Assembly: GCF_000317555.1 (NCBI RefSeq)
Contig: NC_019745.1
Location: 1,860,001-1,924,000, forward strand
DNA length: 64,000 nt
Reading direction: 5' to 3'
DNA from: Gloeocapsa sp. PCC 7428
Lineage (GTDB): Bacteria > Cyanobacteriota > Cyanobacteriia > Cyanobacteriales > Chroococcidiopsidaceae
Positions within the stretch are counted from its first letter, which is position 1, and each line of letters begins with the position of its first letter. Shown here piece by piece: positions 45,245 to 54,716 of this stretch. The position numbers were made by a program, and so were the translations under genes. The notes beneath the pieces were generated by a model, which saw only the letters and a list, made by a program, of their open reading frames with translations, was not told the origin of the DNA and did not search any database.

Positions 45245-46345
45245 CTACTGAATTGTCTCGTTGCTTGGTAACTTTCCAGTACGCTCCAGTTCTAACAGTA
45301 AGCGTTTTCGCCAAAGTCCACCGCCGTATCCAGTTAACTGCCCATTTTTGCCAATCACGCGATGGCAAGGAATGAGGATATTGATCCGATTCATTCCATT
45401 CGCTCTGGCTACGGCACGAACTGCTGTTGGTTGATTGATGCGTCGAGCCAGTTCGTCATAAGAAATTGTTTTCCCATAGGGAATGCGCTGTAGCTCTGAC
45501 CAAACTTGTTCTTGAAATGTAGTACCGCGAGAAACTAAAGGAATTGTAAACTCGGTCAGCTGCCCCACAAAATAACGAGAAAGTTCCGCTCGCAAATGCT
45601 CGATGTGGGAATTTGTGACAGGCAGAACGGGATAGCCAAACTGTTTGCGGATTGTGGCGTAGTTATGCTCTAGCATTCGCCTATCTGCGTATTCAATCAA
45701 ACATACACCTTCACTGACTGCACCAACCAGCAATGCTCCTAGAGGTGTTTCTAAAATTTGCGTTGCGATAAAGTCACTGGTTTGGCTCTGCCCTGGCGGG
45801 ACACCAAAGACTTTACTGAAAGCTTCTCTAAAACCACTATGGGATTCATATTGATTAGTGAAGACAACATCATCGAGTGTGGCTCCCGCGCGGATTTGAG
45901 TGAAAGCATTCGCCAGACGTCGTCCGCGACACCATTCTACAAACGTCATTCCGTAATGCTCTTGAAACCAGCGCCGGACTCGTTCAGGAGTTAAACCCAG
46001 CGAACGAAGTTCTACATCTGTAATTTTGACATTTGGTGTAGTTTCTACACGCTGCATCAACCTCGCAACCCAATCTGGCAGTACCCCGTATACCTCCAAA
46101 GGATGACATCGTTTGCACGGACGATATCCTGCAAAAACGGCATCTCGAATTGTGGGAAAAAATTCAATGTTTTCCGGTTTTGGGCGGGCAGGACAAGACG
46201 GGCGACAGAAAATACCTGTGGTGCGGACAGCTACAAAAAACACGCCGTCATAACTAGTATCCTTACGATAAAACGCTTGCTCCATTTCGGTGTGTGATGG
46301 CGAGAGCTTTAAAGTCATTTGAACAGCTACGTAACTGGATTCCAT
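45245..46345 (-). CDS. ada: Ada: methylated-DNA repair protein and transcriptional activator
   Basis: 366 residues (MTLKLSPSHTEM, nine codons in, is an alternative start). The N-terminal Ada zinc domain has FCRPSCPARPKPEN and GYRPCKRCHP, whose four Cys include the phosphotriester methyl acceptor. An AraC-type HTH follows (TPERVRRWFQEHYGMTFVEW). The C-terminal O6-methylguanine methyltransferase has the active site NILIPCHRVIGKNGQLTGYG. It repairs alkylated DNA and induces the adaptive response. The EamA gene follows directly. Confidence 0.95.
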   Translation of the reverse strand: MESSYVAVQMTLKLSPSHTEMEQAFYRKDTSYDGVFFVAVRTTGIFCRPSCPARPKPENIEFFPTIRDAVFAGYRPCKRCHPLEVYGVLPDWVARLMQRVETTPNVKITDVELRSLGLTPERVRRWFQEHYGMTFVEWCRGRRLANAFTQIRAGATLDDVVFTNQYESHSGFREAFSKVFGVPPGQSQTSDFIATQILETPLGALLVGAVSEGVCLIEYADRRMLEHNYATIRKQFGYPVLPVTNSHIEHLRAELSRYFVGQLTEFTIPLVSRGTTFQEQVWSELQRIPYGKTISYDELARRINQPTAVRAVARANGMNRINILIPCHRVIGKNGQLTGYGGGLWRKRLLLELERTGKLPSNETIQ

Positions 46346-46425
46346 GTCAGCTATTTTTGCAACCCAAAGAATTGCTGTCTACCGAAAAAGCGACATGACG
46401 TTTACGTTATCAATGCGAACAACGC

Positions 46426-47931
46426 TCAAGCAGTGCGTGACAAATACGCTTGCACTAATTCTCCCAATACTGCAATACCTCGCTCAATCTTGTCTGGCGA
46501 TAGCGTAAAATTGAGACGTAATGCCGGATAGCCTTGTTGTCCTGGGAAAAACGGTGTTCCTTCAGCAACAAAAACTCCGCGTGATAATGCTTGCTGATAA
46601 ATTTCAGCCATTGGGACGGCGGGCATTTGTACCCACAAGAAAGTACCACCATTAGGAACCGTCCACGATGCGGAGGGCGGGAAATACTTTTGCAAAGCAG
46701 CTAACATTGCCGTTTGACTTTGACGATGTTGGGCTTGTAAGTGTGCTAAGTGATGGCGATAGTGTCCTGATGCAAGATATTCGCTCACAATCGCTTGAGA
46801 TACTGTAGACACGTGCAGATCGTCGAGTAATTTGCGTTCGACTAACGGCTGATAATGCTTTCCAGTGACGACTAAGTAACCGACGCGGATACCTGGCATT
46901 AAAGTTTTAGAAAAAGTACCAACATAAGTTGCGATATCTTTACGATCTAAAGCTTTAATTGGGGCGGGGACAGGTTCAAAGTTTAACCCTTCATAAGCAT
47001 TATCTTCTAGAATTACGCAGTCATAACGTTCCGCAAGTTGTAGCAATTGCTGACGATGTGCTTGCGAAGTGGTGATTCCGGTAGGATTGTGCAAGGTGCT
47101 GACGGTAAAAATCAGCTTTGGGCGATACGTGTAGAGATTCTTTTCTAATAACTCCAGATTCATTCCTTCAGCGGTCATTGGAATACCGATGACTCTTGCT
47201 CCCATGCTGTATAAAAGTGATAGCATTCCGTGCCAGGTAGGACTTTCAACGATGACCCAATCGCCTGGTTTGACGTAGTAGTGAACAACGAGCGACAGCC
47301 CTTGCTTAGAACCATTGGTAATAATGAGATCCTCTGGTGTGACATTCATGCCATGCTGCTGTACAAGCATACGGCTGATTTGCTGCCGCAGCATTAATTG
47401 CCCTTGCGGATTGTCGTAGTTAAATAAACTACCAGTCACTTGCTTAACTGCTCTGCGGGCGATACGCGGTAAATCTTCTAAACCGGAGTCTGAGGGAAAC
47501 CCGCTACTTAAGTCAATCATTCCTGGTGAGGAACGCGCTTGCAGCGATGCCATATAGTGATTGAAAAACGCGCCGCTTTTTGCTTCCTCAAATGGATATG
47601 GCGGTGGTTGTTCGGAGACAATCACATCTTGCGGCGGTGCAAAATTTGAAACGGATTTTGGCTGAAGAGTGGGATTGACAAAATACCCTGAACCTGGGCG
47701 CGCTGCGATTAATCCATCAGCTTCCAGAACGTTGTAGGCTTCGATAACGGTTAGCTTATTAACTCCTGTATTTTCGGCTAAAGCACGAATTGAAGGCAGT
47801 TTGTCACCAGTTTGCAAGGCTCCGGTTTCGATTAAACGACGAATGCGATCGCGGATCTGTAAATAAACTGCTTTGGATGAATGCCGCTCTAAAGGAATTC
47901 TCACGGTTCCGTCCTTCTTGAAGAATGACAA
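46426..47931 (-). CDS. MocR-type regulator (GntR HTH fused to aminotransferase fold)
   Basis: 501 residues. The N-terminal GntR winged helix (about 10-85) includes YLQIRDRIRRLIETGALQTG and KLPSIRALAENTGVNKLTVI. A class I aminotransferase-like domain (about 120-495) carries GTFSKTLMPGIRVGYLV with the PLP-binding Lys. MocR proteins use PLP or aminated ligands as effectors, for example in pyridoxine or GABA control. The regulon is unknown. It is near but not coupled to ada. Confidence 0.92.
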   Translation of the reverse strand: MSFFKKDGTVRIPLERHSSKAVYLQIRDRIRRLIETGALQTGDKLPSIRALAENTGVNKLTVIEAYNVLEADGLIAARPGSGYFVNPTLQPKSVSNFAPPQDVIVSEQPPPYPFEEAKSGAFFNHYMASLQARSSPGMIDLSSGFPSDSGLEDLPRIARRAVKQVTGSLFNYDNPQGQLMLRQQISRMLVQQHGMNVTPEDLIITNGSKQGLSLVVHYYVKPGDWVIVESPTWHGMLSLLYSMGARVIGIPMTAEGMNLELLEKNLYTYRPKLIFTVSTLHNPTGITTSQAHRQQLLQLAERYDCVILEDNAYEGLNFEPVPAPIKALDRKDIATYVGTFSKTLMPGIRVGYLVVTGKHYQPLVERKLLDDLHVSTVSQAIVSEYLASGHYRHHLAHLQAQHRQSQTAMLAALQKYFPPSASWTVPNGGTFLWVQMPAVPMAEIYQQALSRGVFVAEGTPFFPGQQGYPALRLNFTLSPDKIERGIAVLGELVQAYLSRTA

Positions 47932-48116
47932 TCCGATGATGTTTAGTCATCATAAATGATTCTTTGATAGATGTCCTAGTACACTTTCACTTTATTTATC
48001 TAGGACAGTTGGTATTGGTTCAAACTGTACTATTTAAAATATTTTATTTTGTACCTTCTTTTAAAAAGAAATTTATAGGAAAACTAAAAATGAAAGAAAA
48101 ATGATTTTATAAATTT

Positions 48117-48362
48117 ATGAAAAACGTAGTCTTTTCGTATGTATTTTTGCCAAAAAACAACAAATTTAAACAGTTAGTTGAGTTTATTCTGCTTCGCTTA
48201 TTTCGATACTTAACAAGTCGGGATGATGTACAAGTTTGGCAGAAAAAAGACCGTTATGGGCGTTCTTATTGGCAAGCCTATGATTCAGCAACAGACAAGA
48301 AGATTAGCCTTGCTTCTGAAGCTGAAATGCGTATTTGGATTGAACAACGCTATTACAAATAA
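48117..48362 (+). CDS. Small conserved cyanobacterial-type protein
   Basis: 81 residues. The N-terminus is basic and aromatic (FVEFILLRLFRYLTSRDDVQ region). The C-terminal half, VQVWQKKDRYGRSYWQAYDS then ISLASEAEMRIWIEQRYY, looks like a small compact domain found in short cyanobacterial proteins. No function is known. Its stop is 2 bases before the ATG of the following micro-ORF. Confidence 0.6.
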   Translation: MKNVVFSYVFLPKNNKFKQLVEFILLRLFRYLTSRDDVQVWQKKDRYGRSYWQAYDSATDKKISLASEAEMRIWIEQRYYK

Positions 48363-48364
48363 TT

Positions 48365-48529
48365 ATGGAACCCATAGTTTACTTTCTAACTTATGGATGT
48401 TGGTTGGTTTATTGTTGGTTATTGACTAATGCTAAAAATCAGCCACTTCCTCCCCCATCACGTTTTCATCATCGGCGTGTTCCTCAAAAAATGAAAATTA
48501 GTCTCCGTTGTCAAAAGTATTGGTTTTGA
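48365..48529 (+). CDS. Micro-ORF, 54 residues, coupled to the previous gene
   Basis: Starts ATG GAA CCC two bases after the preceding stop, suggesting coupled translation. The protein has a hydrophobic aromatic first half (IVYFLTYGCWLVYCWLLTN), probably one membrane span. A Pro/Arg/His-rich basic tail follows (QPLPPPSRFHHRRVPQKMK). No family is recognised. It lies wholly outside other genes. Confidence 0.45.
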   Translation: MEPIVYFLTYGCWLVYCWLLTNAKNQPLPPPSRFHHRRVPQKMKISLRCQKYWF

Positions 48530-48637
48530 GAGCTTGAATATTAGGAGTACTTTATCTATAAGCGATCGCACTGAAGCACTACTGCAACTAATTTAAATAA
48601 ACATAAATTCGACCTGCTAGACAATAACATTAAGAAT

Positions 48638-48678
48638 ACTGAGATTGAGATTTTGATATTCAGTCTCAGTTCTTTTTT
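48638..48678 (+). terminator. Rho-independent terminator
   Basis: ACTGAGATTGA (48638-48648) pairs with TCAGTCTCAGT (48660-48670, one G-T pair). It is followed by TCTTTTTTG. It closes the small-gene unit at 48117-48529 and separates it from the TPR gene. Confidence 0.75.
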
Positions 48679-48796
48679 GTCAATGCCTACGATCGCAATT
48701 CTTTACTGATCGTATCCTGAAATACAAGTTGAGGCGATGAAGTATTCCTTACAGTCAGTTCAGTTTGGCATTGTTCATGCAAATGAGGTGACGTAA

Positions 48797-50491
48797 ATGA
48801 ATCGCACGAAACTTCTTTTCAGTTTACTAATCGCTTTAGGAATATCAGAATGGACTGCCACACCATTACAACAGGCGATCGCGTGTCAATCGAGTGGTCA
48901 TTATCATACCGAATTGGGCGATCGCAAAGTCCCATTATTAAATCTTGGCAGCCACCACCATCCGATTTCAACTAAAAATCCGCTGACGCAACGCTACTTT
49001 AATCAAGGACTCATCCTCGCCTACGGCTTCAACCATGCTGAAGCAGAGCGCTCATTCCGCGAAGCCGCAAGACTCGATCCCGACTGCGCGATGTGTTATT
49101 GGGGAATCGCCCTAGTTTTAGGTCCAAATATTAACGCATCGATGAACGATGCGGCAGTTCCTAAAGCTTTTGCAGCATTGCAAAAAGCTCAGAATCTAGC
49201 ACCTAAAGCAAGTCAAGTTGAGCAAGCATACATTCAAGCGTTAGCAAAGCGTTATACTGCACAGCCAGTTAAAGATCGCACGTCACTTGATAAAGCTTAT
49301 GCCCAAGCTATGCGCGAACTCTCGCAGCGCTATCCCAACGACCTAGACGCCGCGACACTGTATGCTGAAGCCTTAATGGATCTGACACCTTGGAATTTCT
49401 GGACGAAGGACGGACAACCGACAACGTACACAAACGAAATTGTATTGACCCTCGAATCAATCTTACAGCGTGCCCCTAATCATCCAGGAGCGAACCACTA
49501 TTACATTCATGCGGTTGAAGCTTCACAAACTCCAGAACGAGCAATTCCCAGCGCGCAACGGCTAGAGACACTCGTCCCTGATGCTGGACACTTAGTTCAT
49601 ATGCCTTCGCACGTTTACTGGCGTGTAGGGCGCTATTACGATGCTGCACGGATCAACGAACGCGCGATTCGCGTAGATGAAACACATGGCGTCGGTGGAA
49701 CTCGCGATCAGAATGTCCACAGCTACTATGCATTAGCGTACTATCCGCACAATATTCACTTTCTGTTTGCTGCTGCACAAATGGCAGGGCGTAGCAACTT
49801 AGCGCTCGAAGCCGCACGCAAGTTAGTCGCGAAAATTCCTGATCGCGCGTATCGCGAAATTCCTGCGTTGGAAGACTTTAAACCGATGCCTCTCTTTGCC
49901 TTAGTACGCTTTGGTAAATGGCAAGAGATCCTTCAAGAACCACAGCCAGCATCCGAACTGCAATATACGACTGGTATGTGGCACTGGGCGCGTGGTTTAG
50001 CCTATGTGCGACGTGGAAACCTCGACAAGGCAAAAGCTGAATATGCACAGCTACGCAAAATTGCACAGACAGATGCAATGAAAGAGCTAACCCTAGCATC
50101 GTTTCCCCAAGCATCAACGTTGTTAGATATTGCCTCGCACGTACTAGCAGCGGAACTTGCTAGCGCGGAGGGACAAACAAATGCGGCGATCGCACAACTT
50201 AAAGAAGCCGTACGCATCCAAGATAATCTGAGCTACATCGAACCGCCAGCTTGGTATTACCCTGTGCGTCATAACTTGGGTTACACCTTACTCAAAGCAG
50301 GCCAAGCAAAGGAAGCCGAAGCTGTTTATCGCGAAGATTTAAGACAATATCCGCACAATGGCTGGTCGCTATTTGGACTCGTGCAAAGCTTGCGCGCGCA
50401 GGGCAAAACTCAGGAAGCGCAAATGGTACAGCAACGATTTATTGCAGCTTGGAAGTATGCAGACGTCAAGCTCGCTGCCTCACAATTCTAA
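48797..50491 (+). CDS. Exported tetratricopeptide-repeat protein with Cys/His-rich motifs
   Basis: 564 residues. An N-terminal signal (KLLFSLLIALGISEWTATPL) precedes TPR-like helical pairs (FNHAEAERSFREAARLDPDC, then AMCYWGIALVLGPNINASMN). Conserved metal-ligand-like motifs recur: CQSSGHYHTE, LGSHHHPI, GANHYYIHAVEAS, HLVHMPSHVYWRVGRY and DQNVHSYYALAYYPHNIHFL. Homologous TPR proteins with these HYYIHAVE/HMPSHxYxRVG motifs are widespread but without assigned function. The methyltransferase gene follows after 20 bases, so the two form an operon. Confidence 0.85.
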   Translation: MNRTKLLFSLLIALGISEWTATPLQQAIACQSSGHYHTELGDRKVPLLNLGSHHHPISTKNPLTQRYFNQGLILAYGFNHAEAERSFREAARLDPDCAMCYWGIALVLGPNINASMNDAAVPKAFAALQKAQNLAPKASQVEQAYIQALAKRYTAQPVKDRTSLDKAYAQAMRELSQRYPNDLDAATLYAEALMDLTPWNFWTKDGQPTTYTNEIVLTLESILQRAPNHPGANHYYIHAVEASQTPERAIPSAQRLETLVPDAGHLVHMPSHVYWRVGRYYDAARINERAIRVDETHGVGGTRDQNVHSYYALAYYPHNIHFLFAAAQMAGRSNLALEAARKLVAKIPDRAYREIPALEDFKPMPLFALVRFGKWQEILQEPQPASELQYTTGMWHWARGLAYVRRGNLDKAKAEYAQLRKIAQTDAMKELTLASFPQASTLLDIASHVLAAELASAEGQTNAAIAQLKEAVRIQDNLSYIEPPAWYYPVRHNLGYTLLKAGQAKEAEAVYREDLRQYPHNGWSLFGLVQSLRAQGKTQEAQMVQQRFIAAWKYADVKLAASQF

Positions 50492-50511
50492 ACACGAAGG
50501 AAAATTAACCG

Positions 50512-51597
50512 ATGACGACACAACAAAAGGAAGCTTTGATTGAGCGGTTGCTGAAGTCAGTTGCAGGGACTTTTGATATTTTCACAATTTATATTGGCGA
50601 TCGCCTAGGTTTCTACCAAGCGCTTGCCGATGGCTGGTTAACTTCGACGGAACTCGCAACTCAAACGAACGCGGTTGAGCGCTATGTGCGTGAATGGCTC
50701 GAACAGCAAACAGTTACGGGTATCCTAGAAGTTAATGACGAAAACGCACCAGCAACCACGCGACGCTATCACCTACCTGCGGGACACGTCGAAGCACTCC
50801 TCGATCGCGACAGCCTCGATTATCTCACTCCACTAACTTATATGTTGGTAGGCGTGACACGTCCCTTGACGTCATTATTAAATGCTTATCGCAACGGTGG
50901 TGGCGTACCTTACAGCGAATACGGAACTATGTTCCGCGAAGGACAAGCAGCAATTAATCGCTCGATGTTTCTTCAGCAGCTAGGCACTCAGTGGCTTCCA
51001 GCAATGCCTGATGTTCATGCGCGATTGCAAGCTGATCCACCTGCACAGGTTGCAGACATCGGTTGCGGTGGCGGTTGGTCGAGTATTGGTATTGCGCAAG
51101 CATACCCCAAGGTGCAAGTTGATGGATATGACCTCGATCCACCTTCAGTTGAATTGGCACGGCAAAATGTCCGCGAAGCACGATTAATCGATCGCGTCAC
51201 GATCCATCAGTGTGACGTTAGTCACCCGACAATAACGAAAAAGTATGACTTGGTGACGGCTTTTGAATGTATTCATGATTTGGGTAATCCCGTAGGCGCA
51301 CTCCAAACTATGCGGCGTCTAGTAGGGGAAAATGGTGCCGTATTGATTGCCGATGAGCGCGTTGGCGATCGCTTTACGGCTGCTGGTAATGATGTTGAGT
51401 GGATGATGTACGGCTGGAGTGTTCTACACTGCTTGCCGGTAGGTATGGCAGATGGCGGTGAATCTCACTGTGGCGGTACGGGTACGGTCATGCGGACTGA
51501 TACCTTGCAACATTATGCCCAAGCCGCCGGTTTCCGTGACGTCGAGGTTTTGCCTATTGATAACTTCTTCTTCCGGTTCTATCGCTTGTATCCTTGA
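50512..51597 (+). CDS. SAM-dependent methyltransferase with N-terminal winged-helix domain
   Basis: 361 residues. Residues about 1-100 form a winged-helix-like dimerisation domain (DIFTIYIGDRLGFYQALADG, VERYVREWLEQQTVTGILEV), like that of O-methyltransferases. The Rossmann domain has QVADIGCGGGWSSIGIAQAY (motif I), VDGYDLDPPSVELARQNVRE and YDLVTAFECIHDLGNPVGAL. The protein resembles rhodoquinone/methylase-type Methyltransf_25 members. The substrate is unknown. It follows the TPR gene by 20 bases. Confidence 0.9.
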   Translation: MTTQQKEALIERLLKSVAGTFDIFTIYIGDRLGFYQALADGWLTSTELATQTNAVERYVREWLEQQTVTGILEVNDENAPATTRRYHLPAGHVEALLDRDSLDYLTPLTYMLVGVTRPLTSLLNAYRNGGGVPYSEYGTMFREGQAAINRSMFLQQLGTQWLPAMPDVHARLQADPPAQVADIGCGGGWSSIGIAQAYPKVQVDGYDLDPPSVELARQNVREARLIDRVTIHQCDVSHPTITKKYDLVTAFECIHDLGNPVGALQTMRRLVGENGAVLIADERVGDRFTAAGNDVEWMMYGWSVLHCLPVGMADGGESHCGGTGTVMRTDTLQHYAQAAGFRDVEVLPIDNFFFRFYRLYP

Positions 51598-52171
51598 TGA
51601 CTTGCGTCAAGACAAGAAGTATATAAATTTAACTGTCACATTCATTAACATTTTCAACTTTTTGTATCAGTTTTTTCAATATTGAGCTTTAGTATGACAA
51701 CTGTCTGCTCTAATTTTTTGCCTTGATATTTAACTTTTGCTGCGTGCAGTCTCCTCGTTTTTGAAAAAACTGCTTCCGATGAGGTTGATGTTATGGTTAC
51801 ATTGCATATATGTAATGTAACCTATTCTTTTTTTGCATCTATGCAGTGGATTTGCGCTAAGTGTTGCAACACTTGATTGACCAAAGTTTACAATCAAGAA
51901 AGGCTTTGACAGCATAGAATTAAATAGTAGGTTTTACAAATATCCGACACATATTCTTCACGTGGCTGTCATATACAGCTGGTAGTTTAATGATGTTCGG
52001 TAGTAAATTACTGCATTATACGTTATCTAATTATTAACCAAATCTAAAGATTTGAGTTGTAGTTGTTCATGAACTGAGCAAGCAATAGCGTTTGAGTAAT
52101 AATTCAAATTTTAATTTTTAAAAATTCAATTGTTGTTTGAATTAGCTTTATTGTATTCTCAGGAGGATAGT
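51598..52171. other. Intergenic region; holds a terminator and no gene
   Basis: About 570 bases. A terminator-like hairpin lies at 51795-51835. The rest is A+T-rich, with no frame of family resemblance. The promoter of the small gene at 52172 should be at its right end. Confidence 0.5.
51795..51835 (+). terminator. Rho-independent terminator of the TPR-methyltransferase operon
   Basis: GGTTACATT (51795-51803) pairs perfectly with AATGTAACC (51814-51822), with a 10-base loop. TATTCTTTTTTTG follows. It lies about 200 bases after the methyltransferase stop. Confidence 0.8.
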
Positions 52172-52363
52172 ATGTTTTTTACTCAAAGTTTTAAATATCG
52201 CTTTCCTTTAATAATAGAATCTATGACAATATCTTCCTTACGTCGCAACTTAAAAGATTGGATTCGCCGAGAGATTGTGGATGACGATCCCTACGATGTG
52301 GAAAGCTTGTTTCCTGATGTGAATCAGTTTAAGACTTTGACAGCACAAGACGACAAAGATTAA
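52172..52363 (+). CDS. Small acidic hypothetical protein
   Basis: 63 residues from the ATG at 52172, chosen because AGGAGG lies 6 bases before it. The sequence has a short hydrophobic segment (MFFTQSFKYRFPLIIESMTI), then SSLRRNLKDWIRREIVDDDP and an acidic tail. No domain is recognised. The strong ribosome-binding site supports it as a real gene. Confidence 0.55.
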   Translation: MFFTQSFKYRFPLIIESMTISSLRRNLKDWIRREIVDDDPYDVESLFPDVNQFKTLTAQDDKD

Positions 52364-52650
52364 CTTTGCACAAGTGTAGCGAAGCAACAAGTAGCGTTCA
52401 TATTCCTTAATCAACATCTGTCCTATCCATCGTCTGTATCTTACATTGGTACGCTGGCAAACTATTGCTGTTGCGATCGCGTGACGGATAAGTTATAGCC
52501 ATATTCAATCGAGTTAGGACAGCTGTGATTTCCCTAAAGGAAGTTTAACCCTGATCCCTGACCTCTATATAATTCATCAGGTACACAATCTTTGAGCCGT
52601 GAATTTGTGAATGATAAATTTTTAAGCTCAAAATAAGTAGTTTTTTAGTT

Positions 52651-52740
52651 ATGCCTCATTTTTTCTTTGCGTTCTTTTTAGTCAGTTTAGTGACTATGTT
52701 TGCTTTTACGGCGATCGCCTACTTATTTCCTCAAGATTAA
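52651..52740 (+). CDS. 29-residue single-span membrane micropeptide candidate
   Basis: Starts MPHFFFAFFLVSLVTMFAFT and ends AIAYLFPQD: one hydrophobic membrane helix with a short polar end. The size and shape are those of the tiny subunits of photosynthetic complexes, but it does not match PetG, PetL, PetN, PetM, PsaM, PsbM or Psb30 as remembered. No clear ribosome-binding site was seen. A hairpin (CCCCTTCTC ... GAGAAGGGG, 52765-52792) follows. Confidence 0.45.
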   Translation: MPHFFFAFFLVSLVTMFAFTAIAYLFPQD

Positions 52741-52814
52741 GCGAATCGCATTGTAAAAAAATTCCCCTTCTCTTGAAGTAGGGAGAAGGGGTTAAGGTTC
52801 TGTCGCCTACTACT

Positions 52815-54086
52815 TTAATTTTGAGACTGCAACTGAGTAGGAAAAGCCCCCGTATTCAAAGCGAGGTTGACATTTCTACCACCACGACGGACTTCAAGTT
52901 GTAGTTGTTCGCCGACTCTTGTATTTTCTACTGCTCTTTGCACAACTTCAGCGGTTGTTGCGTCTTGACCGTTAATGCGGCGAATTACATCGCCTGCGCG
53001 CAGTCCGGCACGGGCTGCGGGAGAATTAGGAAGAACTCGCACAATCAAAACGCCGCGATCTTCGGTAATCGTTATACCACTGTTGGGGTCACTGTTAATC
53101 TCTTGGCGCAACTCAGGCGTTATTGCTACCATCTGAACGCCAACATAAGGATGTTCGACTCGACCTTGCGCAATCAATTGGCTAGAAATACGTTGGGCGG
53201 TGTTAATGGGAATCGCAAAGCCCAAGCCTTGCGCGCCACTTAGAATGGCGGTATTCATCCCGATAACTTCACCGCGCGCGTTCAACAATGGTCCGCCAGA
53301 GTTACCTGGATTAATTGCTGCGTCGGTTTGAATAAATTGTACGCGCTTATCAGCCACACCAACTTGATTGCTAGTACGACCTGTAGCGCTGATGATACCA
53401 GTTGTTACCGTATTGTCTAATCCTAGCGGGTTGCCGATCGCGATCGCAAATTCACCTGGGCGCAACTGATCCGAGTTACCCATTGTTAATGTTGGTAGCC
53501 GATCTGCGTCGATTTTGATGACAGCAACATCGGTGACAGGATCTGTTCCTAGCACTCTACCCGTAAAACGGCGTCCATCGTTGAGTACCACATTTACACT
53601 GCGCGCACCATCGACAACGTGAGCATTCGTTAAAATGCGTCCATCGGAACTAATGATGAACCCTGACCCTGTTCCTTGTTGTACTCTTTGTTGCGTTCGG
53701 GGAATTTGCGAACCAAAGAATCGACGGAAAAATGGATCGTCAAAAACATCGGGAACGCGAGTCGTGACGGTGCGTGACGCTTCAATCCGTACGACAGCAG
53801 GACCAACTCTTTCGACGACATTCGCGACAAAATTGGGGTCGGTTGTGGGGATAGGTGCGGCGATCGCAGGACTAATCGGCGACGTTGCGACACTCGACGA
53901 TGGTTGAAGTCGCGTTGCGAGATTACTTCCTGAAACTGCGACACCTGCGCCCAATAACATCATTGAAAGGTAACTTGCGGTTTTGTGCCAGGGTGCCGTC
54001 AACGATGTCTTTCTTGCAGCGCTTGAGGAGTTGTTAACTTGGCTTGATTGATTTCTTTCTTGTGGTTCGTTTTGCATAGGTTTCAC
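52815..54086 (-). CDS. Deg/HtrA-type serine protease with PDZ domain (HhoA-like)
   Basis: 423 residues. An N-terminal membrane anchor or signal (YLSMMLLGAGVAVSGSNLAT) is followed by the trypsin-like domain (about 125-290). The catalytic triad is visible: His in ILTNAHVVDGA, Asp in DPVTDVAVIKID and Ser in NPGNSGGPLLNARG. A single PDZ domain follows (about 310-410, SPAARAGLRAGDVIRRINGQ). It degrades damaged proteins in the periplasm or thylakoid lumen. It could be HhoA, HhoB or HtrA; the paralogue is not settled. Confidence 0.95.
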   Translation of the reverse strand: MKPMQNEPQERNQSSQVNNSSSAARKTSLTAPWHKTASYLSMMLLGAGVAVSGSNLATRLQPSSSVATSPISPAIAAPIPTTDPNFVANVVERVGPAVVRIEASRTVTTRVPDVFDDPFFRRFFGSQIPRTQQRVQQGTGSGFIISSDGRILTNAHVVDGARSVNVVLNDGRRFTGRVLGTDPVTDVAVIKIDADRLPTLTMGNSDQLRPGEFAIAIGNPLGLDNTVTTGIISATGRTSNQVGVADKRVQFIQTDAAINPGNSGGPLLNARGEVIGMNTAILSGAQGLGFAIPINTAQRISSQLIAQGRVEHPYVGVQMVAITPELRQEINSDPNSGITITEDRGVLIVRVLPNSPAARAGLRAGDVIRRINGQDATTAEVVQRAVENTRVGEQLQLEVRRGGRNVNLALNTGAFPTQLQSQN

Positions 54087-54716
54087 TTACAGCAAAGTCT
54101 CATTGATGACTAGATACAAAAATACAAATACTGTTTTAGCAAGGTTCTTTATAGATTGTTGACTGGCTTGTCACCTTGATAGTTTCCTGTTTAACTTATT
54201 TTTAGTTTAAACAGCTACTATGTCTTTTTTGTGACAGCTTTATTGCACTTTAATGAAAACGATTCTGCGCAGCAATTTTAGCAGTTATGTTCATGCATTT
54301 TACTCATTTAAGCCATACGAATTGATTTCTACAAGCATGGACAGATATGGCAAATACAGATTGGTTTCGCATATATTATTGTTCATAAAGCTATTCCTAT
54401 CCTTTTTTACGGGTAGCACTACTTGCTTTTCTATATTTTTTGTTATAGATGAATCGCCGAGTTTGTAGGTCTAAAAATCTGGAATCAGAGTAGTAGCTTT
54501 AGCATATTCGACACGAATATATTGTACCCAAATTTCTGAACTCATTGCAGGTTTTGCTGTCGTCAAGCTAGTGAGATAGCTACTCTATCTAACACCTAAA
54601 TAGCATCAACAAGAACGGTTATGACCTGATTACCAAGCGCAATAACATCCTACAGTTGATTTAAGGATGCGATGCTACGCCTCAATGTCACAGGGGGATG
54701 TAGGGATGATAAAACA
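54087..54716. other. Intergenic region, no supported gene
   Basis: About 630 bases between two leftward genes. A rightward frame at 54253-54468 lacks a ribosome-binding site and any family pattern. The promoter of the HtrA-like protease should be near 54100-54250, which is A+T-rich. No repeat family element was found. Confidence 0.45.

Noticed and set aside
52765-52792. CCCCTTCTC/GAGAAGGGG hairpin as a terminator
   Set aside because: No T-run follows on either strand, so it was mentioned only as a structure near the micropeptide.
54253-54468. Rightward 71-codon frame between the HtrA-like and tyrA genes
   Set aside because: No ribosome-binding site, no recognisable pattern, aromatic-rich composition typical of random A+T-rich sequence.
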